This document shows positions 53,081 to 61,247 of a DNA stretch of 64,000 nucleotides, piece by piece. Below the pieces are notes generated by a model, which ran no database searches, was not told the DNA's origin, and worked only from the letters and a program-made list of their open reading frames with translations. Origin of the DNA: Streptomyces ortus (GTDB lineage Bacteria; Actinomycetota; Actinomycetes; Streptomycetales; Streptomycetaceae); assembly GCF_026341275.1 (NCBI RefSeq), contig NZ_JAIFZO010000002.1:6354118-6418117 (forward strand), read 5' to 3'. The first letter of the stretch is position 1, and each line of letters starts with the position of its first letter. Position numbers and translations under genes: made by a program.

Positions 53081-54445
53081 TCAGAAGTCCCACCCGTCCT
53101 CGTCCGCCTCGGCCCTGACGGGCTCCGGGGAGGCGAAGGACTCGCCGACCATGCCCGCGGTGAGCGTGGTGCCGTCCGCGGGGTCGATCAGGATGAACGA
53201 ACCGGTGCGCCGGGAGTCGGCGTACGAGTCCACCGGCAGCGGCTCGGCGGTACGGATCTTCACGCGCCCGATGTCGTTGGCGACCAGGTGGCCCGGGTGC
53301 GGGTGCAGGGACAGGTCGTCGAGGGTCAGCCGCGAGGGGATGTCCTTGACGAGCGCCTTGACCGTGCGGGTGCCGTGCTTGAGCAGCACCCGGTGGCCGA
53401 TGGTCAGCGGCGCGTCGGCCACGTGGCAGACCGTCGCCTCGATGTCCTGCGTGGTCGCGGGCGCGTCCTTGGTCGGCACGATCAGGTCGCCGCGCGAGAT
53501 GTCGACGTCGTCCTCCAGGAGGACCGTCACCGACTGCGTCGTCCAGGCCACGTCGACCGGCTCGCCCAGCAGGTCGATCGAGGCGATCCGCGAGGTCCGG
53601 CCGGAGGGCAGCACGGTGACCTGCTCGCCGACGCGGAACGCCCCGGCCGCGATCTGGCCCGCGTACCCGCGGTAGTCGGGGTGCTCGGCGGTCTGCGGAC
53701 GGATCACGTACTGCACGGGCAGCCGCGCGTGGCAGGTCGCGAGGTCGTGGCTGACCGGCAGGGTCTCCAGGTGTTCGAGGAAGGTGGGCCCGCCGTACCA
53801 GTCCATGTTCGCGGAGGGATCCACCACGTTGTCCCCGGCGAGCGCGGAGATGGGGATCGCGGTGATCTCGGGAACGCCCAGTTCGGAGGCGTACGCCGTG
53901 AACTCCTGGGCGATCGCGGCGAACACCGGCTCCCGGTAGTCGACCAGGTCCATCTTGTTCACGGCGAGCACGACGTGCGGGACACGCAGGAGGGCGGCGA
54001 TGGCGGCGTGGCGGCGGGTCTGCTCGACGACGCCGTTGCGCGCGTCGACCAGGACCACCGTCAGCTCGGCCGTGGACGCCCCCGTCACCATGTTGCGGGT
54101 GTACTGCACGTGGCCCGGGGTGTCGGCGAGGATGAAGCGCCGCTTGGCCGTGGCGAAGTAGCGGTAGGCGACGTCGATGGTGATGCCCTGTTCGCGTTCG
54201 GCGCGCAGGCCGTCGGTGAGCAGGGCGAGGTCGGGGGTGTCCTGGCCGCGGCTGCGGGAAGCGTGCTCGACGGCCTCCAGCTGGTCGGTGAGGACCGACT
54301 TGGAGTCGTGCAGCAGGCGGCCGACGAGGGTGGACTTGCCGTCGTCCACGGAACCGGCGGTCGCGAACCGGAGCAGCGTCGTCCCGGACAACTGCTCGAC
54401 CGACAGCGGCTCGACGGGTTCGGTGGGCTCGATGGTGCTCGTCAT
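53081..54445 (-). CDS. cysN: Sulfate adenylyltransferase large subunit (CysN)
   Basis: A 454-residue translation-factor-like GTPase that drives APS synthesis by CysD. GTPase motifs are G1 GSVDDGKSTL, G3 LADTPGHVQYTRNM and G4 VNKMDLVDY; beta-barrel domains II and III follow. No APS-kinase domain is fused; that activity is the separate cysC. The frame extends upstream to 54886, but ATG 54445 lies two bases after the cysD stop. Followed directly by a 35-codon ORF. Cytoplasmic, complex with CysD. Confidence 0.96.
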   Translation of the reverse strand: MTSTIEPTEPVEPLSVEQLSGTTLLRFATAGSVDDGKSTLVGRLLHDSKSVLTDQLEAVEHASRSRGQDTPDLALLTDGLRAEREQGITIDVAYRYFATAKRRFILADTPGHVQYTRNMVTGASTAELTVVLVDARNGVVEQTRRHAAIAALLRVPHVVLAVNKMDLVDYREPVFAAIAQEFTAYASELGVPEITAIPISALAGDNVVDPSANMDWYGGPTFLEHLETLPVSHDLATCHARLPVQYVIRPQTAEHPDYRGYAGQIAAGAFRVGEQVTVLPSGRTSRIASIDLLGEPVDVAWTTQSVTVLLEDDVDISRGDLIVPTKDAPATTQDIEATVCHVADAPLTIGHRVLLKHGTRTVKALVKDIPSRLTLDDLSLHPHPGHLVANDIGRVKIRTAEPLPVDSYADSRRTGSFILIDPADGTTLTAGMVGESFASPEPVRAEADEDGWDF

Positions 54446-54447
54446 GG

Positions 54448-55386
54448 TTAGAAGTACCCCTCGCGCTTGCGGTCTTCCATCGCGGCCTCGGACATCTTGT
54501 CGTCGGCGCGGGTGGCGCCCCGCTCGGTGAGCCGGGAAGCGGCGATCTCGGTGATCACGGCCTCCAGCGTGGTGGCGTCGGAGTCGACGGCGCCGGTGCA
54601 GGACATGTCGCCGACCGTGCGGTAGCGCACGAGGCGGGTCTCGACCGTTTCGCCGTCCTTGGGGCCGCCCCAGTCGCCGGGGGTGAGCCACATGCCGGCG
54701 CGCTGGAAGACGTCGCGTTCGTGGGCGAAGTAGATCTCGGGCAGGTCGATGCCTTCGCGGGCGATGTACTGCCAGACGTCGAGTTCGGTCCAGTTGGAGA
54801 GGGGGAAGACGCGGACGTGTTCGCCGGGGGCGTGGCGGCCGTTGTAGAGGTTCCACAGTTCGGGGCGCTGGCGGCGGGGGTCCCACTGGGAGAACTCGTC
54901 GCGCAGGGAGAAGACGCGTTCCTTGGCGCGGGCCTTCTCCTCGTCGCGGCGTCCGCCGCCGAAGACGGCGTCGAAGCGTTCGGCCTGGATCTTCTCGGTC
55001 AGCGGCAGGGTCTGCAGCGGGTTACGCGTGCCGTCGGGGCGTTCCTTGAGGGTGCCGCGGTCGATGTAGTCCTGCACGGAGGCCACGTGCAGGCGCAGGC
55101 CGTGCTTCTTGACCGTGCGGTCGCGGTACTCCAGGACCTCGGGGAAGTTGTGTCCGGTGTCCACATGGAGCAGGGAGAACGGCACCGCGGCGGGCGCGAA
55201 GGCCTTCAGTGCCAGGTGGAGCATGACGATGGAGTCCTTGCCGCCGGAGAACAGCACCACCGGCCGCTCGAACTCGCCCGCCACCTCACGGAAGATGTGC
55301 ACCGCCTCGGACTCCAGCGCGTCCAGATGACTCAGCGCGTACGGGCTGTCGGTCCCCTCCTCGGAGACGTCGGCGACGGTCGTCAT
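54448..55386 (-). CDS. cysD: Sulfate adenylyltransferase small subunit (CysD)
   Basis: A 312-residue PP-loop ATP pyrophosphatase-type enzyme making APS from ATP and sulfate. The PP-loop is VVLFSGGKDSIVML; other family features are LHVDTGHNFPEVLEYRD and AVFGGGRRDEEKARAKER. The C-terminus ends DRKREGYF, conserved in CysD. The ATG overlaps the cysC stop as ATGA. Partner of CysN immediately downstream. Confidence 0.97.
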   Translation of the reverse strand: MTTVADVSEEGTDSPYALSHLDALESEAVHIFREVAGEFERPVVLFSGGKDSIVMLHLALKAFAPAAVPFSLLHVDTGHNFPEVLEYRDRTVKKHGLRLHVASVQDYIDRGTLKERPDGTRNPLQTLPLTEKIQAERFDAVFGGGRRDEEKARAKERVFSLRDEFSQWDPRRQRPELWNLYNGRHAPGEHVRVFPLSNWTELDVWQYIAREGIDLPEIYFAHERDVFQRAGMWLTPGDWGGPKDGETVETRLVRYRTVGDMSCTGAVDSDATTLEAVITEIAASRLTERGATRADDKMSEAAMEDRKREGYF

Positions 55387-56012
55387 GCGAGACCCCTCTC
55401 GGCGAGCAGTGCGTGGAGCGCTGCCGCGGACTCCTGCACGGACTGGGTGTGCGACTCGATGCGCAGATCGGGCGACTCGGGCGCCTCGTACGGGTCGTCG
55501 ACCCCGGTGAGCCCGGAGATCTCGCCCGCCGCCTGCTTGGCGTACAGGCCCTTCACGTCCCGCTCGCTGCACACCTCGACGGGCGTCGCGACATGCACCT
55601 CCAGGTACGCGGCGCCGCTCGCCTGATGGCGCTTGCGCACCGCCTCGCGGCTGTCGGCGTACGGGGCGATGACCGGCACCAGCGTCTTGACGCCGTTGCG
55701 GGACAGCAGGTCGGCGAGGAAGCCGACGCGCTGGACGTTGGTGTGCCGGTCCTCGCGGCTGAAGCCGAGGCCCGCCGTCAGGAACGTACGGATCTCGTCG
55801 CCGTCGAGCACCTCGACGCGGTGGCCCTCCTCGCGCAGCCGTCCGGCCAGCTCGTACGCGATGGTGGTCTTGCCGGCGCTCGGCAGACCCGTGAGCCAGA
55901 TGGTGGCTCCGGTCACTTGGTTCTCCTGGTTCATCGAGGTCGTCGAGCCGGCCACGGATGTCGTGGCGGGCACGGCCGTCGCGGTCGTCAGGTGCGTCGA
56001 GGTCTCGGTCAT
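55383..56012 (-). CDS. cysC: Adenylylsulfate (APS) kinase (CysC)
   Basis: A 209-residue kinase forming PAPS from APS and ATP. P-loop is IWLTGLPSAGKTT; the APS-binding segment FSREDRHTNVQRVGFLADLL and the later GLYAKQAAGEISGLTG are typical. The first ~26 residues are Thr/Ser/Ala-rich and unusual; ATG 55934 (MNQENQV) would give the normal ~183-residue enzyme. ATG 56012 lies right after the cysH stop and was kept because of that coupling. As APS reductase is also present, PAPS may serve sulfation rather than assimilation. Confidence 0.93.
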   Translation of the reverse strand: MTETSTHLTTATAVPATTSVAGSTTSMNQENQVTGATIWLTGLPSAGKTTIAYELAGRLREEGHRVEVLDGDEIRTFLTAGLGFSREDRHTNVQRVGFLADLLSRNGVKTLVPVIAPYADSREAVRKRHQASGAAYLEVHVATPVEVCSERDVKGLYAKQAAGEISGLTGVDDPYEAPESPDLRIESHTQSVQESAAALHALLAERGLA

Positions 56013-56013
56013 G

Positions 56014-56763
56014 TCAGCCGTGCAGTCCGCACTCGGTCTTGTTGCTGCCCGACCAGCGGCCGGCGCGCGCGTCCTCGCCCTCCAGCACCCGGCGGGTGCA
56101 GGGGGCGCAGCCGACGGACGGGTAGCCGTCCATGAGGAGCGGGTTGGTGAGGACACCGTGCTCGCTCACGTACGCCTCCACGTCGTCCTGCGTCCAGCGG
56201 GCGATCGGCGAGATCTTGACCTTGCGGCGCTTCTCGTCCCAGCCGACGACGGGGGTGTTCGCCCGGGTCGGGGACTCGTCACGGCGCAGGCCCGTGGCCC
56301 AGGCGCGGTACTTGGTCAGCCCCTGCTCCAGCGGCGCGACCTTGCGCAGCGCGCAGCACAGGTCGGGGTCGCGGTCGTGCAGCTTCGGCCCGTACTCGGC
56401 GTCCTGCTCGGCCACGGTCTGGCGCGGGGTGAGCGTGATGACGTTGACGTCCATCACGGCCTCGACGGCGTCCCGGGTGCCGATGGTCTCGGGGAAGTGG
56501 TAGCCCGTGTCGAGGAACACGACGTCCACGCCGGGGTCGGCGCGGGACGCGAGGTGGGCGACCACCGCGTCCTCCATCGAGGAGGTGACACAGAACTGCT
56601 TGCCGAAGGTCCGCACGGCCCACTGGAGGATCTCCAGCGCGGAGGCGTCCTCCAGATCGCGGCCGGCCTGCTCGGCGAGCGCCTTCAACTCGGCGTCCGT
56701 GCCGGTATCGGTGCCAGTGCCATTGCCAGTGCCGGTCTCGGTATCGGTCTGAACGGCCGTCAT
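56014..56763 (-). CDS. cysH: Adenylylsulfate (APS) reductase, iron-sulfur type (CysH)
   Basis: A 249-residue reductase that turns APS into sulfite and AMP. The PP-loop-like FCVTSSMEDAVVAHL and the FLDTGYHFPET segment are visible. Two Cys pairs (DLCCALRK and GCAPCTRRV) mark the [4Fe-4S] cluster, which distinguishes APS reductase from PAPS reductase; the C-terminal catalytic Cys is in TECGLHG. A Thr/Gly-rich N-terminus (TGTGNGTGTDTGTD) is low-complexity. ATG 56763 has GGAGGGG upstream and overlaps the zinc-ribbon gene stop as ATGA. Confidence 0.96.
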   Translation of the reverse strand: MTAVQTDTETGTGNGTGTDTGTDAELKALAEQAGRDLEDASALEILQWAVRTFGKQFCVTSSMEDAVVAHLASRADPGVDVVFLDTGYHFPETIGTRDAVEAVMDVNVITLTPRQTVAEQDAEYGPKLHDRDPDLCCALRKVAPLEQGLTKYRAWATGLRRDESPTRANTPVVGWDEKRRKVKISPIARWTQDDVEAYVSEHGVLTNPLLMDGYPSVGCAPCTRRVLEGEDARAGRWSGSNKTECGLHG

Positions 56764-56939
56764 ATCTCGTCCCCTCCACCGTCGTTGCGCTGAAGTCCAC
56801 GGGACAGCAACCCGAGGAACTTCAACTGGAAGGCTCGGTTGCACGCCCCGCATTCCCACGCCCCGTGGCCCTGCTCGCCCGGACGCAGGTCCTCGTCGCC
56901 GCAGTAGGGGCAGTAGAAGGGCGCCGCGCGCTCGCTCAT
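56760..56939 (-). CDS. Small zinc-ribbon protein between sulfite reductase and APS reductase
   Basis: A 59-residue protein with CPYCGDEDLRPGE then WECGACNRAFQLKF, a four-Cys zinc ribbon (or rubredoxin-like) site, and a basic tail. Both ends overlap neighbours as ATGA, so it is translated as part of the cys operon. This position appears conserved in actinomycetes from memory. It could assist electron transfer or cluster assembly for the two reductases; no function is proven. Confidence 0.9.
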   Translation of the reverse strand: MSERAAPFYCPYCGDEDLRPGEQGHGAWECGACNRAFQLKFLGLLSRGLQRNDGGGDEI

Positions 56940-58633
56940 GACAGGGCCTCCTCGGAGGCGCGGGTGGCCCACGCGGCGAAGCGCTCGCCGTCCTCGCGCT
57001 CCTCCTCGAAGCGCTTGAGGACCCGCTCGACGTAGTCGGGCAGGTCGTCCGCCGTGACCTTCAGGCCGCGGACCTTGCGGCCGAACCCGGCTTCGAGCCC
57101 GAGCGCGCCGCCCAGGTGGACCTGGTAGCCCTCGACCTGGTTGCCCTCGCTGTCCAGCATCAACTGGCCCTTGAGACCGATGTCCGCGACCTGGATACGG
57201 GCGCAGGCGTTCGGGCAGCCGTTGATGTTGATGGTGACGGGCTCGTCGAACTCCGGCATCCGGCGTTCGAGTTCGTCGATCAGCGTGGCGCCGCGGACCT
57301 TGGTCTCGACGATGGCGAGCTTGCAGTACTCGATGCCGGTGCAGGCCATCGTGCCGCGCCGGAAGGTGGACGGCCGGACCTTCAGGTCGAGGGCTTCCAG
57401 GCCCTCCACCAGGGAGTCGATCTGCTCCTGTTCCACGTCGAGCACGATCATCTTCTGCTCGACGGTGGTCCGCAGCCGGCCCGAGCCGTGTGCCTCGGCC
57501 AGCTCGGCGATCTTCGTGAGGGTGGCGCCGTCCACGCGGCCCACGCGGGGGGCGAAGCCGACGTAGAAGCGGCCGTCCTGCTGCCGGTGCACACCGATGT
57601 GGTCGCGCCAGCGGGCGAGCGGCTGGTCGGGGGCCGGGCCGTCGACGAGCTTGCGCCGCAGGTACTCGTCCTCCAGGACCTGGCGGAACTTCTCCACGCC
57701 CCAGTCGGCGACCAGGAACTTCAGGCGGGCGCGGGTGCGCAGGCGCCGGTAGCCGTAGTCGCGGAAGATCGACAGGACGCCGATGTGGACGTCGGCGACC
57801 TCGTCGAGCGGGACCCAGGCCCCGAGGCGCTGGCCGATCTTCGGGTTGGTGGAGAGGCCGCCGCCGACCCAGAGGTCGAAGCCGGGGCCGTGCTCCGGGT
57901 GGTTCACGCCGACGAACGCGACGTCGTTGATCTCGTGCGCCACGTCCAGGAGCGGTGAGCCGGAGACCGCGGTCTTGAACTTGCGGGGCAGGTTCGAGAA
58001 GTCCTTGTTGCCGATGACCCGGCGGTGGATCTCCTCGATGGCGGGCGTGCCGTCGATGATCTCGTCCTCGGCGATACCGGCGACGGGCGAACCGATGATC
58101 ACGCGGGGCGTGTCACCGCAGGCCTCGGTCGTGGACAGCCCGACGGCCTCCAGGCGCTCCCAGATCTCCGGGACGTCCTCGATGCGGATCCAGTGGTACT
58201 GGACGTTCTGCCGGTCGGTGATGTCCGCGGTGCCGCGCGCGAACTCCTGCGAGATCTCGCCGATGACCCGCAACTGCTGGGTGGTGAGGCGTCCGCCGTC
58301 GATCCGTACCCGCAGCATGAAGTACTTGTCGTCCAGCTCCTCCGGCTCCAGGACCGCGGTCTTGCCGCCGTCGATGCCGGGCTTGCGCTGGGTGTACAGC
58401 CCCCACCAGCGCATACGGCCGCGCAGATCGTTGGGGTCGATCGAGTCGAAGCCCCGCTTGGAGTAGACCGTCTCAATGCGCGTCCGCACGTTGAGACCGT
58501 CGTCGTCCTTCTTGAACTGCTCGTTGCCGTTGAGCGGGGTGTAGTGACCCACGGCCCACTGGCCCTCACCGCGGTGACGGCTCACCTTGCGGCGGGGCGT
58601 TTCGGCAGCGGGATCCTGCGGAGTGGCGGCCAT
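56936..58633 (-). CDS. sirA: Ferredoxin-dependent sulfite reductase (SirA-type, siroheme)
   Basis: A 565-residue siroheme/[4Fe-4S] reductase that converts sulfite to sulfide. The cluster Cys residues are in TMACTGIEYCKLAIVETK (C-x5-C) and NINGCPNACARIQ (C-x3-C). Two half-molecule repeats are visible (TDITDRQNVQYHWIRI in the first). Nitrite reductases of this type look alike, but the cys context argues for sulfite. The frame opens to 58699; ATG 58633 follows GAAGGACG and starts the family sequence. A cysteine leader peptide lies about 150 bp upstream. First structural gene of the operon. Confidence 0.95.
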   Translation of the reverse strand: MAATPQDPAAETPRRKVSRHRGEGQWAVGHYTPLNGNEQFKKDDDGLNVRTRIETVYSKRGFDSIDPNDLRGRMRWWGLYTQRKPGIDGGKTAVLEPEELDDKYFMLRVRIDGGRLTTQQLRVIGEISQEFARGTADITDRQNVQYHWIRIEDVPEIWERLEAVGLSTTEACGDTPRVIIGSPVAGIAEDEIIDGTPAIEEIHRRVIGNKDFSNLPRKFKTAVSGSPLLDVAHEINDVAFVGVNHPEHGPGFDLWVGGGLSTNPKIGQRLGAWVPLDEVADVHIGVLSIFRDYGYRRLRTRARLKFLVADWGVEKFRQVLEDEYLRRKLVDGPAPDQPLARWRDHIGVHRQQDGRFYVGFAPRVGRVDGATLTKIAELAEAHGSGRLRTTVEQKMIVLDVEQEQIDSLVEGLEALDLKVRPSTFRRGTMACTGIEYCKLAIVETKVRGATLIDELERRMPEFDEPVTININGCPNACARIQVADIGLKGQLMLDSEGNQVEGYQVHLGGALGLEAGFGRKVRGLKVTADDLPDYVERVLKRFEEEREDGERFAAWATRASEEALS

Positions 58634-58780
58634 GGTTTCTACGTCCTTCGGGACAGACGGATGCGGCTCTGACCTGCGCGCATGAGTGCATGCGGGCATA
58701 CGTGCGCGGCGTTGCGCAAGTCGAGACAGGGAGATGTCGGTAGTGCTGGACGCGGGGGCGTCGGCCCCTGGCGCCGTGGG

Positions 58781-58864
58781 TCAGCGAACCGGACAGATGG
58801 CGCTGGACATGCGGCCGAGGTCGACGTGCCGCCGACTCACCAAGGCAATTCCAGTTCCAGACAT
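58781..58864 (-). CDS. Leader peptide of the sulfur assimilation operon (SRRHVDL type)
   Basis: A 27-codon ORF upstream of sirA on the same strand. It ends SRRHVDLGRMSSAICPVR-stop, matching the actinobacterial 'putative leader peptide' pattern (S-R-R-H-V-D-L...S-A-x-C) that I associate with sulfur genes. The single Cys codon is five codons before the stop. It could sense cysteinyl-tRNA by ribosome stalling. ATG 58864 is assumed; GTG 58840 is an internal option. About 150 bp separate its stop from sirA. Confidence 0.8.
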   Translation of the reverse strand: MSGTGIALVSRRHVDLGRMSSAICPVR

Positions 58865-58886
58865 GACGGAAGCGTGTCATGGCGAT

Positions 58887-58901
58887 CTGGACACAGTCCA
58901 G
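58887..58901. promoter_or_regulatory. Palindrome upstream of the sulfur operon leader
   Basis: CTGGACACAGTCCAG consists of perfect 6-bp arms around ACA, 23 bp upstream of the leader peptide start, in the expected promoter region. A regulator of sulfur assimilation could bind here. No clear -35/-10 pair was identified. Confidence 0.45.
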
Positions 58902-59003
58902 CTTCGTCCAAAATGCGGACACCCTGGTCCCGGGATGTGGGACAAGGGTGATGGTCGCCGCACGATCCGCCGCACGAGCCGGTGCGGATCACATTCTGCC
59001 AGG

Positions 59004-59585
59004 TCAGCCGACCTGTGCTCCGGGCCAGGGTCCGGGGGTGGTCACGTCCGGCTCCTCCTCCACCTTGGTGTCGAAGAGCCTGAAGCCGCGGCGCAGGTAG
59101 TTGTCCATCGCGTGCTCCCCGTCCTTGCTGCACGTATGCAACCAGACGCGCTTGGTCGGCGCCCGCCCCGGCCAGCGGTCGGCCAGGTCCCAGGCCCGCG
59201 CGACCCCGTACGAGAGCAGGTGGCCGCCGATGCGCCGGCCGCGGAAGGCCGGGATCAGGCCGAAGTAGACGATCTCCACCACGCCGTCGTCCTGCCCCTC
59301 CAGCTGCATGTACCCGGCGGGGGTCCCGCGGTCGTAGGCGACCCAGGTCTCCACTTCCGGCCGCTCCAGATCGTCCCGCCACTGCGCGTACGTCCAGCCG
59401 AGCCGGTCCGTCCAGCGGATGTCGCCGCCGACGGAGGCGTACAGGAAGCGGCTGAACTCGGGGGAGGGCACCTCCGCCCGGACGATCCGGACGTCCCCGT
59501 CCCCGTCCGCGTCGGGGGCGGCGGCGGGCAGCCGGTCGGCCGGAGAGGTCTGCTCCAGGGACCAGGTGGTCACAGCGATGCTCAT
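59004..59585 (-). CDS. GNAT-family N-acetyltransferase
   Basis: A 193-residue acetyltransferase. The acetyl-CoA site is in GLIPAFRGRRIGGHLLSYGV (R/Q-x-x-G-x-G/A type), preceded by the strand VVEIVYFG, and the C-terminal YLRRGFRLFDTKVEEE closes the fold. The N-terminal 30 residues are acidic and low-complexity. It lies just upstream of the sulfur operon on the same strand, with its own gap. The substrate is unknown. Confidence 0.9.
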   Translation of the reverse strand: MSIAVTTWSLEQTSPADRLPAAAPDADGDGDVRIVRAEVPSPEFSRFLYASVGGDIRWTDRLGWTYAQWRDDLERPEVETWVAYDRGTPAGYMQLEGQDDGVVEIVYFGLIPAFRGRRIGGHLLSYGVARAWDLADRWPGRAPTKRVWLHTCSKDGEHAMDNYLRRGFRLFDTKVEEEPDVTTPGPWPGAQVG

Positions 59586-59648
59586 ACGGGCCAGCGAACC
59601 ACGGGGACGGGCGGCCCTCCAAAGCGGGCCGCCCGTCCTCGCCGCGGG

Positions 59649-61055
59649 TCACTGCACGGAGTCGTCGACCGCCGACAGCGGGACCGAGTACAGCACCCGC
59701 TCCGGGATCGCCGGCGCCTCCCACGCGTTGTCCTTGTTCGCCGCCCACTCGGTGAGCGTCCACAGTTCGCCGGTCTCCTGCCAGTACGACAGGGACTCGG
59801 TGTGCTGGCCCCAGCAGGCGTACGACGTGCCGCCGTCGCCGCACTGCGCGGCCTTCGCGACGCTCTCGTTCTGGCGCCAGAGCGTGCCGTGCCGGTCACG
59901 GCTGCCCGGGGCGTAGCCGGTGTACCAGTCGGCCTTGTCCGCCCCGTCCGGCTTGTGCGACAGGACGCCCTGCAGCCCGACGGCCTTGGTCTCGTACGCC
60001 TCGTCGGCGTTCACGAGGTCGCTCGCGTTGCTGCCGAGCAGGCCCGTGCGGTCGCTCGCGGTGCTGTAGTAGTAGCGCCAGACGCGGGCCGGTTCGGTGC
60101 CGCCGGAGCTGAACCACTCGTTCGCGACCAGGCTGTCCGGGGTCGAGGTGCGGTCCAGGGAGACCGACGCGAAACAGGGGCGCGCGTCGTTGTTCGTCGC
60201 GCTGCACGCGCCGCCGGTGAGGTTGTACGAGCCGATGGCCGGCAGTACGTACTGGTAGCCGCGCGCCGACCAGCCGCCGCTGACCTTGCCGACCTCGGTG
60301 CTGTTCACATCGGCCCGCAGGATGCGGTTCATGTCGAAGACGAACAGGGCGTTGTCGTGGTCGGCGCCGTTCTTCGCGGTGACGATCAGCTTGTCCTGGT
60401 ACCAGACCATGCCGCCGATGTGCGAGCGGACGGCCCCGAAGTCCTTGCCGCCGGAGAGCGGCGCGACCAGCAGGACCCACCGGTACTTGAGGTTCTGCGG
60501 GTCGTTCGCGTCGATGAAGGCGATCCGGGCGAGACCCTTGTCGGCCCCGGGTTCGCCCGCCTTGTGGTCGTTGTGGGTCCAGCCCGCCAGGATGACCCGG
60601 TCGGAGCCCCACTTGCCGTCGTTGTCGGCGTCCCCGGAGGTGGTGACGGACTGCGGCAGCCACTTCTGTGTCGTGGCGTCCCCGCTGTCCCAGCAGTAGG
60701 CGCGCGAGGCGGTCGGCTCGACGGGCAGGGCGGCCGACTCGGTCGCGGCGCACTCGGCCTTGTCGCGCATCGGGTGGTTGGCGCTCCTGAGCACGTCGTC
60801 CACCCCGACGGAGCCGCCCATTCCGCTTTGCAGGGTGTCGAGCGTCGACTCGGCGACCAGGTTCTCGTGCAGCTGCAGCTTGCCGATCTCCGACGCCGAC
60901 GTGAGCGGCTTCAGGGGCCCGGGGTTGTCGCTGCCGGCGGCCTGCGAGGTGGTGATGATCGTGGCGGCGGCGGTGAGGGCGAGGGCCGCCCCGGACAGGG
61001 TGGCCCGCAGGACACGCCCCTTGTTCCGGCGGCGATGTCTGCCTCGATACGTCAT
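59649..61055 (-). CDS. Secreted protein of unknown function
   Basis: A 468-residue protein with an Arg-rich n-region (TYRGRHRRRNKGRVLR), a hydrophobic segment (SGAALALTAAATIITTS) and an AQA/AAG-like cleavage near residue 40. The mature part is rich in Trp, Tyr, Asp and Asn, with several strands in a possible beta-propeller pattern (DRVILAGWTHNDHKAG, GGMVWYQDKLIVTAKNG, FVFDMNRILRADV). Six Cys residues suggest disulfides. I know similar Streptomyces secreted proteins but no function. GGGAGG lies five bases before the ATG. Confidence 0.8.
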   Translation of the reverse strand: MTYRGRHRRRNKGRVLRATLSGAALALTAAATIITTSQAAGSDNPGPLKPLTSASEIGKLQLHENLVAESTLDTLQSGMGGSVGVDDVLRSANHPMRDKAECAATESAALPVEPTASRAYCWDSGDATTQKWLPQSVTTSGDADNDGKWGSDRVILAGWTHNDHKAGEPGADKGLARIAFIDANDPQNLKYRWVLLVAPLSGGKDFGAVRSHIGGMVWYQDKLIVTAKNGADHDNALFVFDMNRILRADVNSTEVGKVSGGWSARGYQYVLPAIGSYNLTGGACSATNNDARPCFASVSLDRTSTPDSLVANEWFSSGGTEPARVWRYYYSTASDRTGLLGSNASDLVNADEAYETKAVGLQGVLSHKPDGADKADWYTGYAPGSRDRHGTLWRQNESVAKAAQCGDGGTSYACWGQHTESLSYWQETGELWTLTEWAANKDNAWEAPAIPERVLYSVPLSAVDDSVQ

Positions 61056-61247
61056 GCGTCCTCCCGTCGTCGGCCAACCGCCCCCTGCGATCCGGCGGTT
61101 GAGCCGGAGGAGACGGATGTGGGGGGCCGTGGGTTGGATGGTACGGCAGAGGGGGGCGAGCCAGGTCGAATACCCGGTAATAGGTCGGGATTGCGCCCAT
61201 GGCTCCCGTGGCGGGAGGAGGATGCCGATGTCATCCCGGCGCCGTCG

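Noticed and set aside
58637..58681. A 14-codon frame overlapping the sirA ribosome site (MRAGQSRIRLSRRT)
   Set aside because: No Cys codon, no ribosome site, and a better leader peptide of a known pattern exists further upstream.
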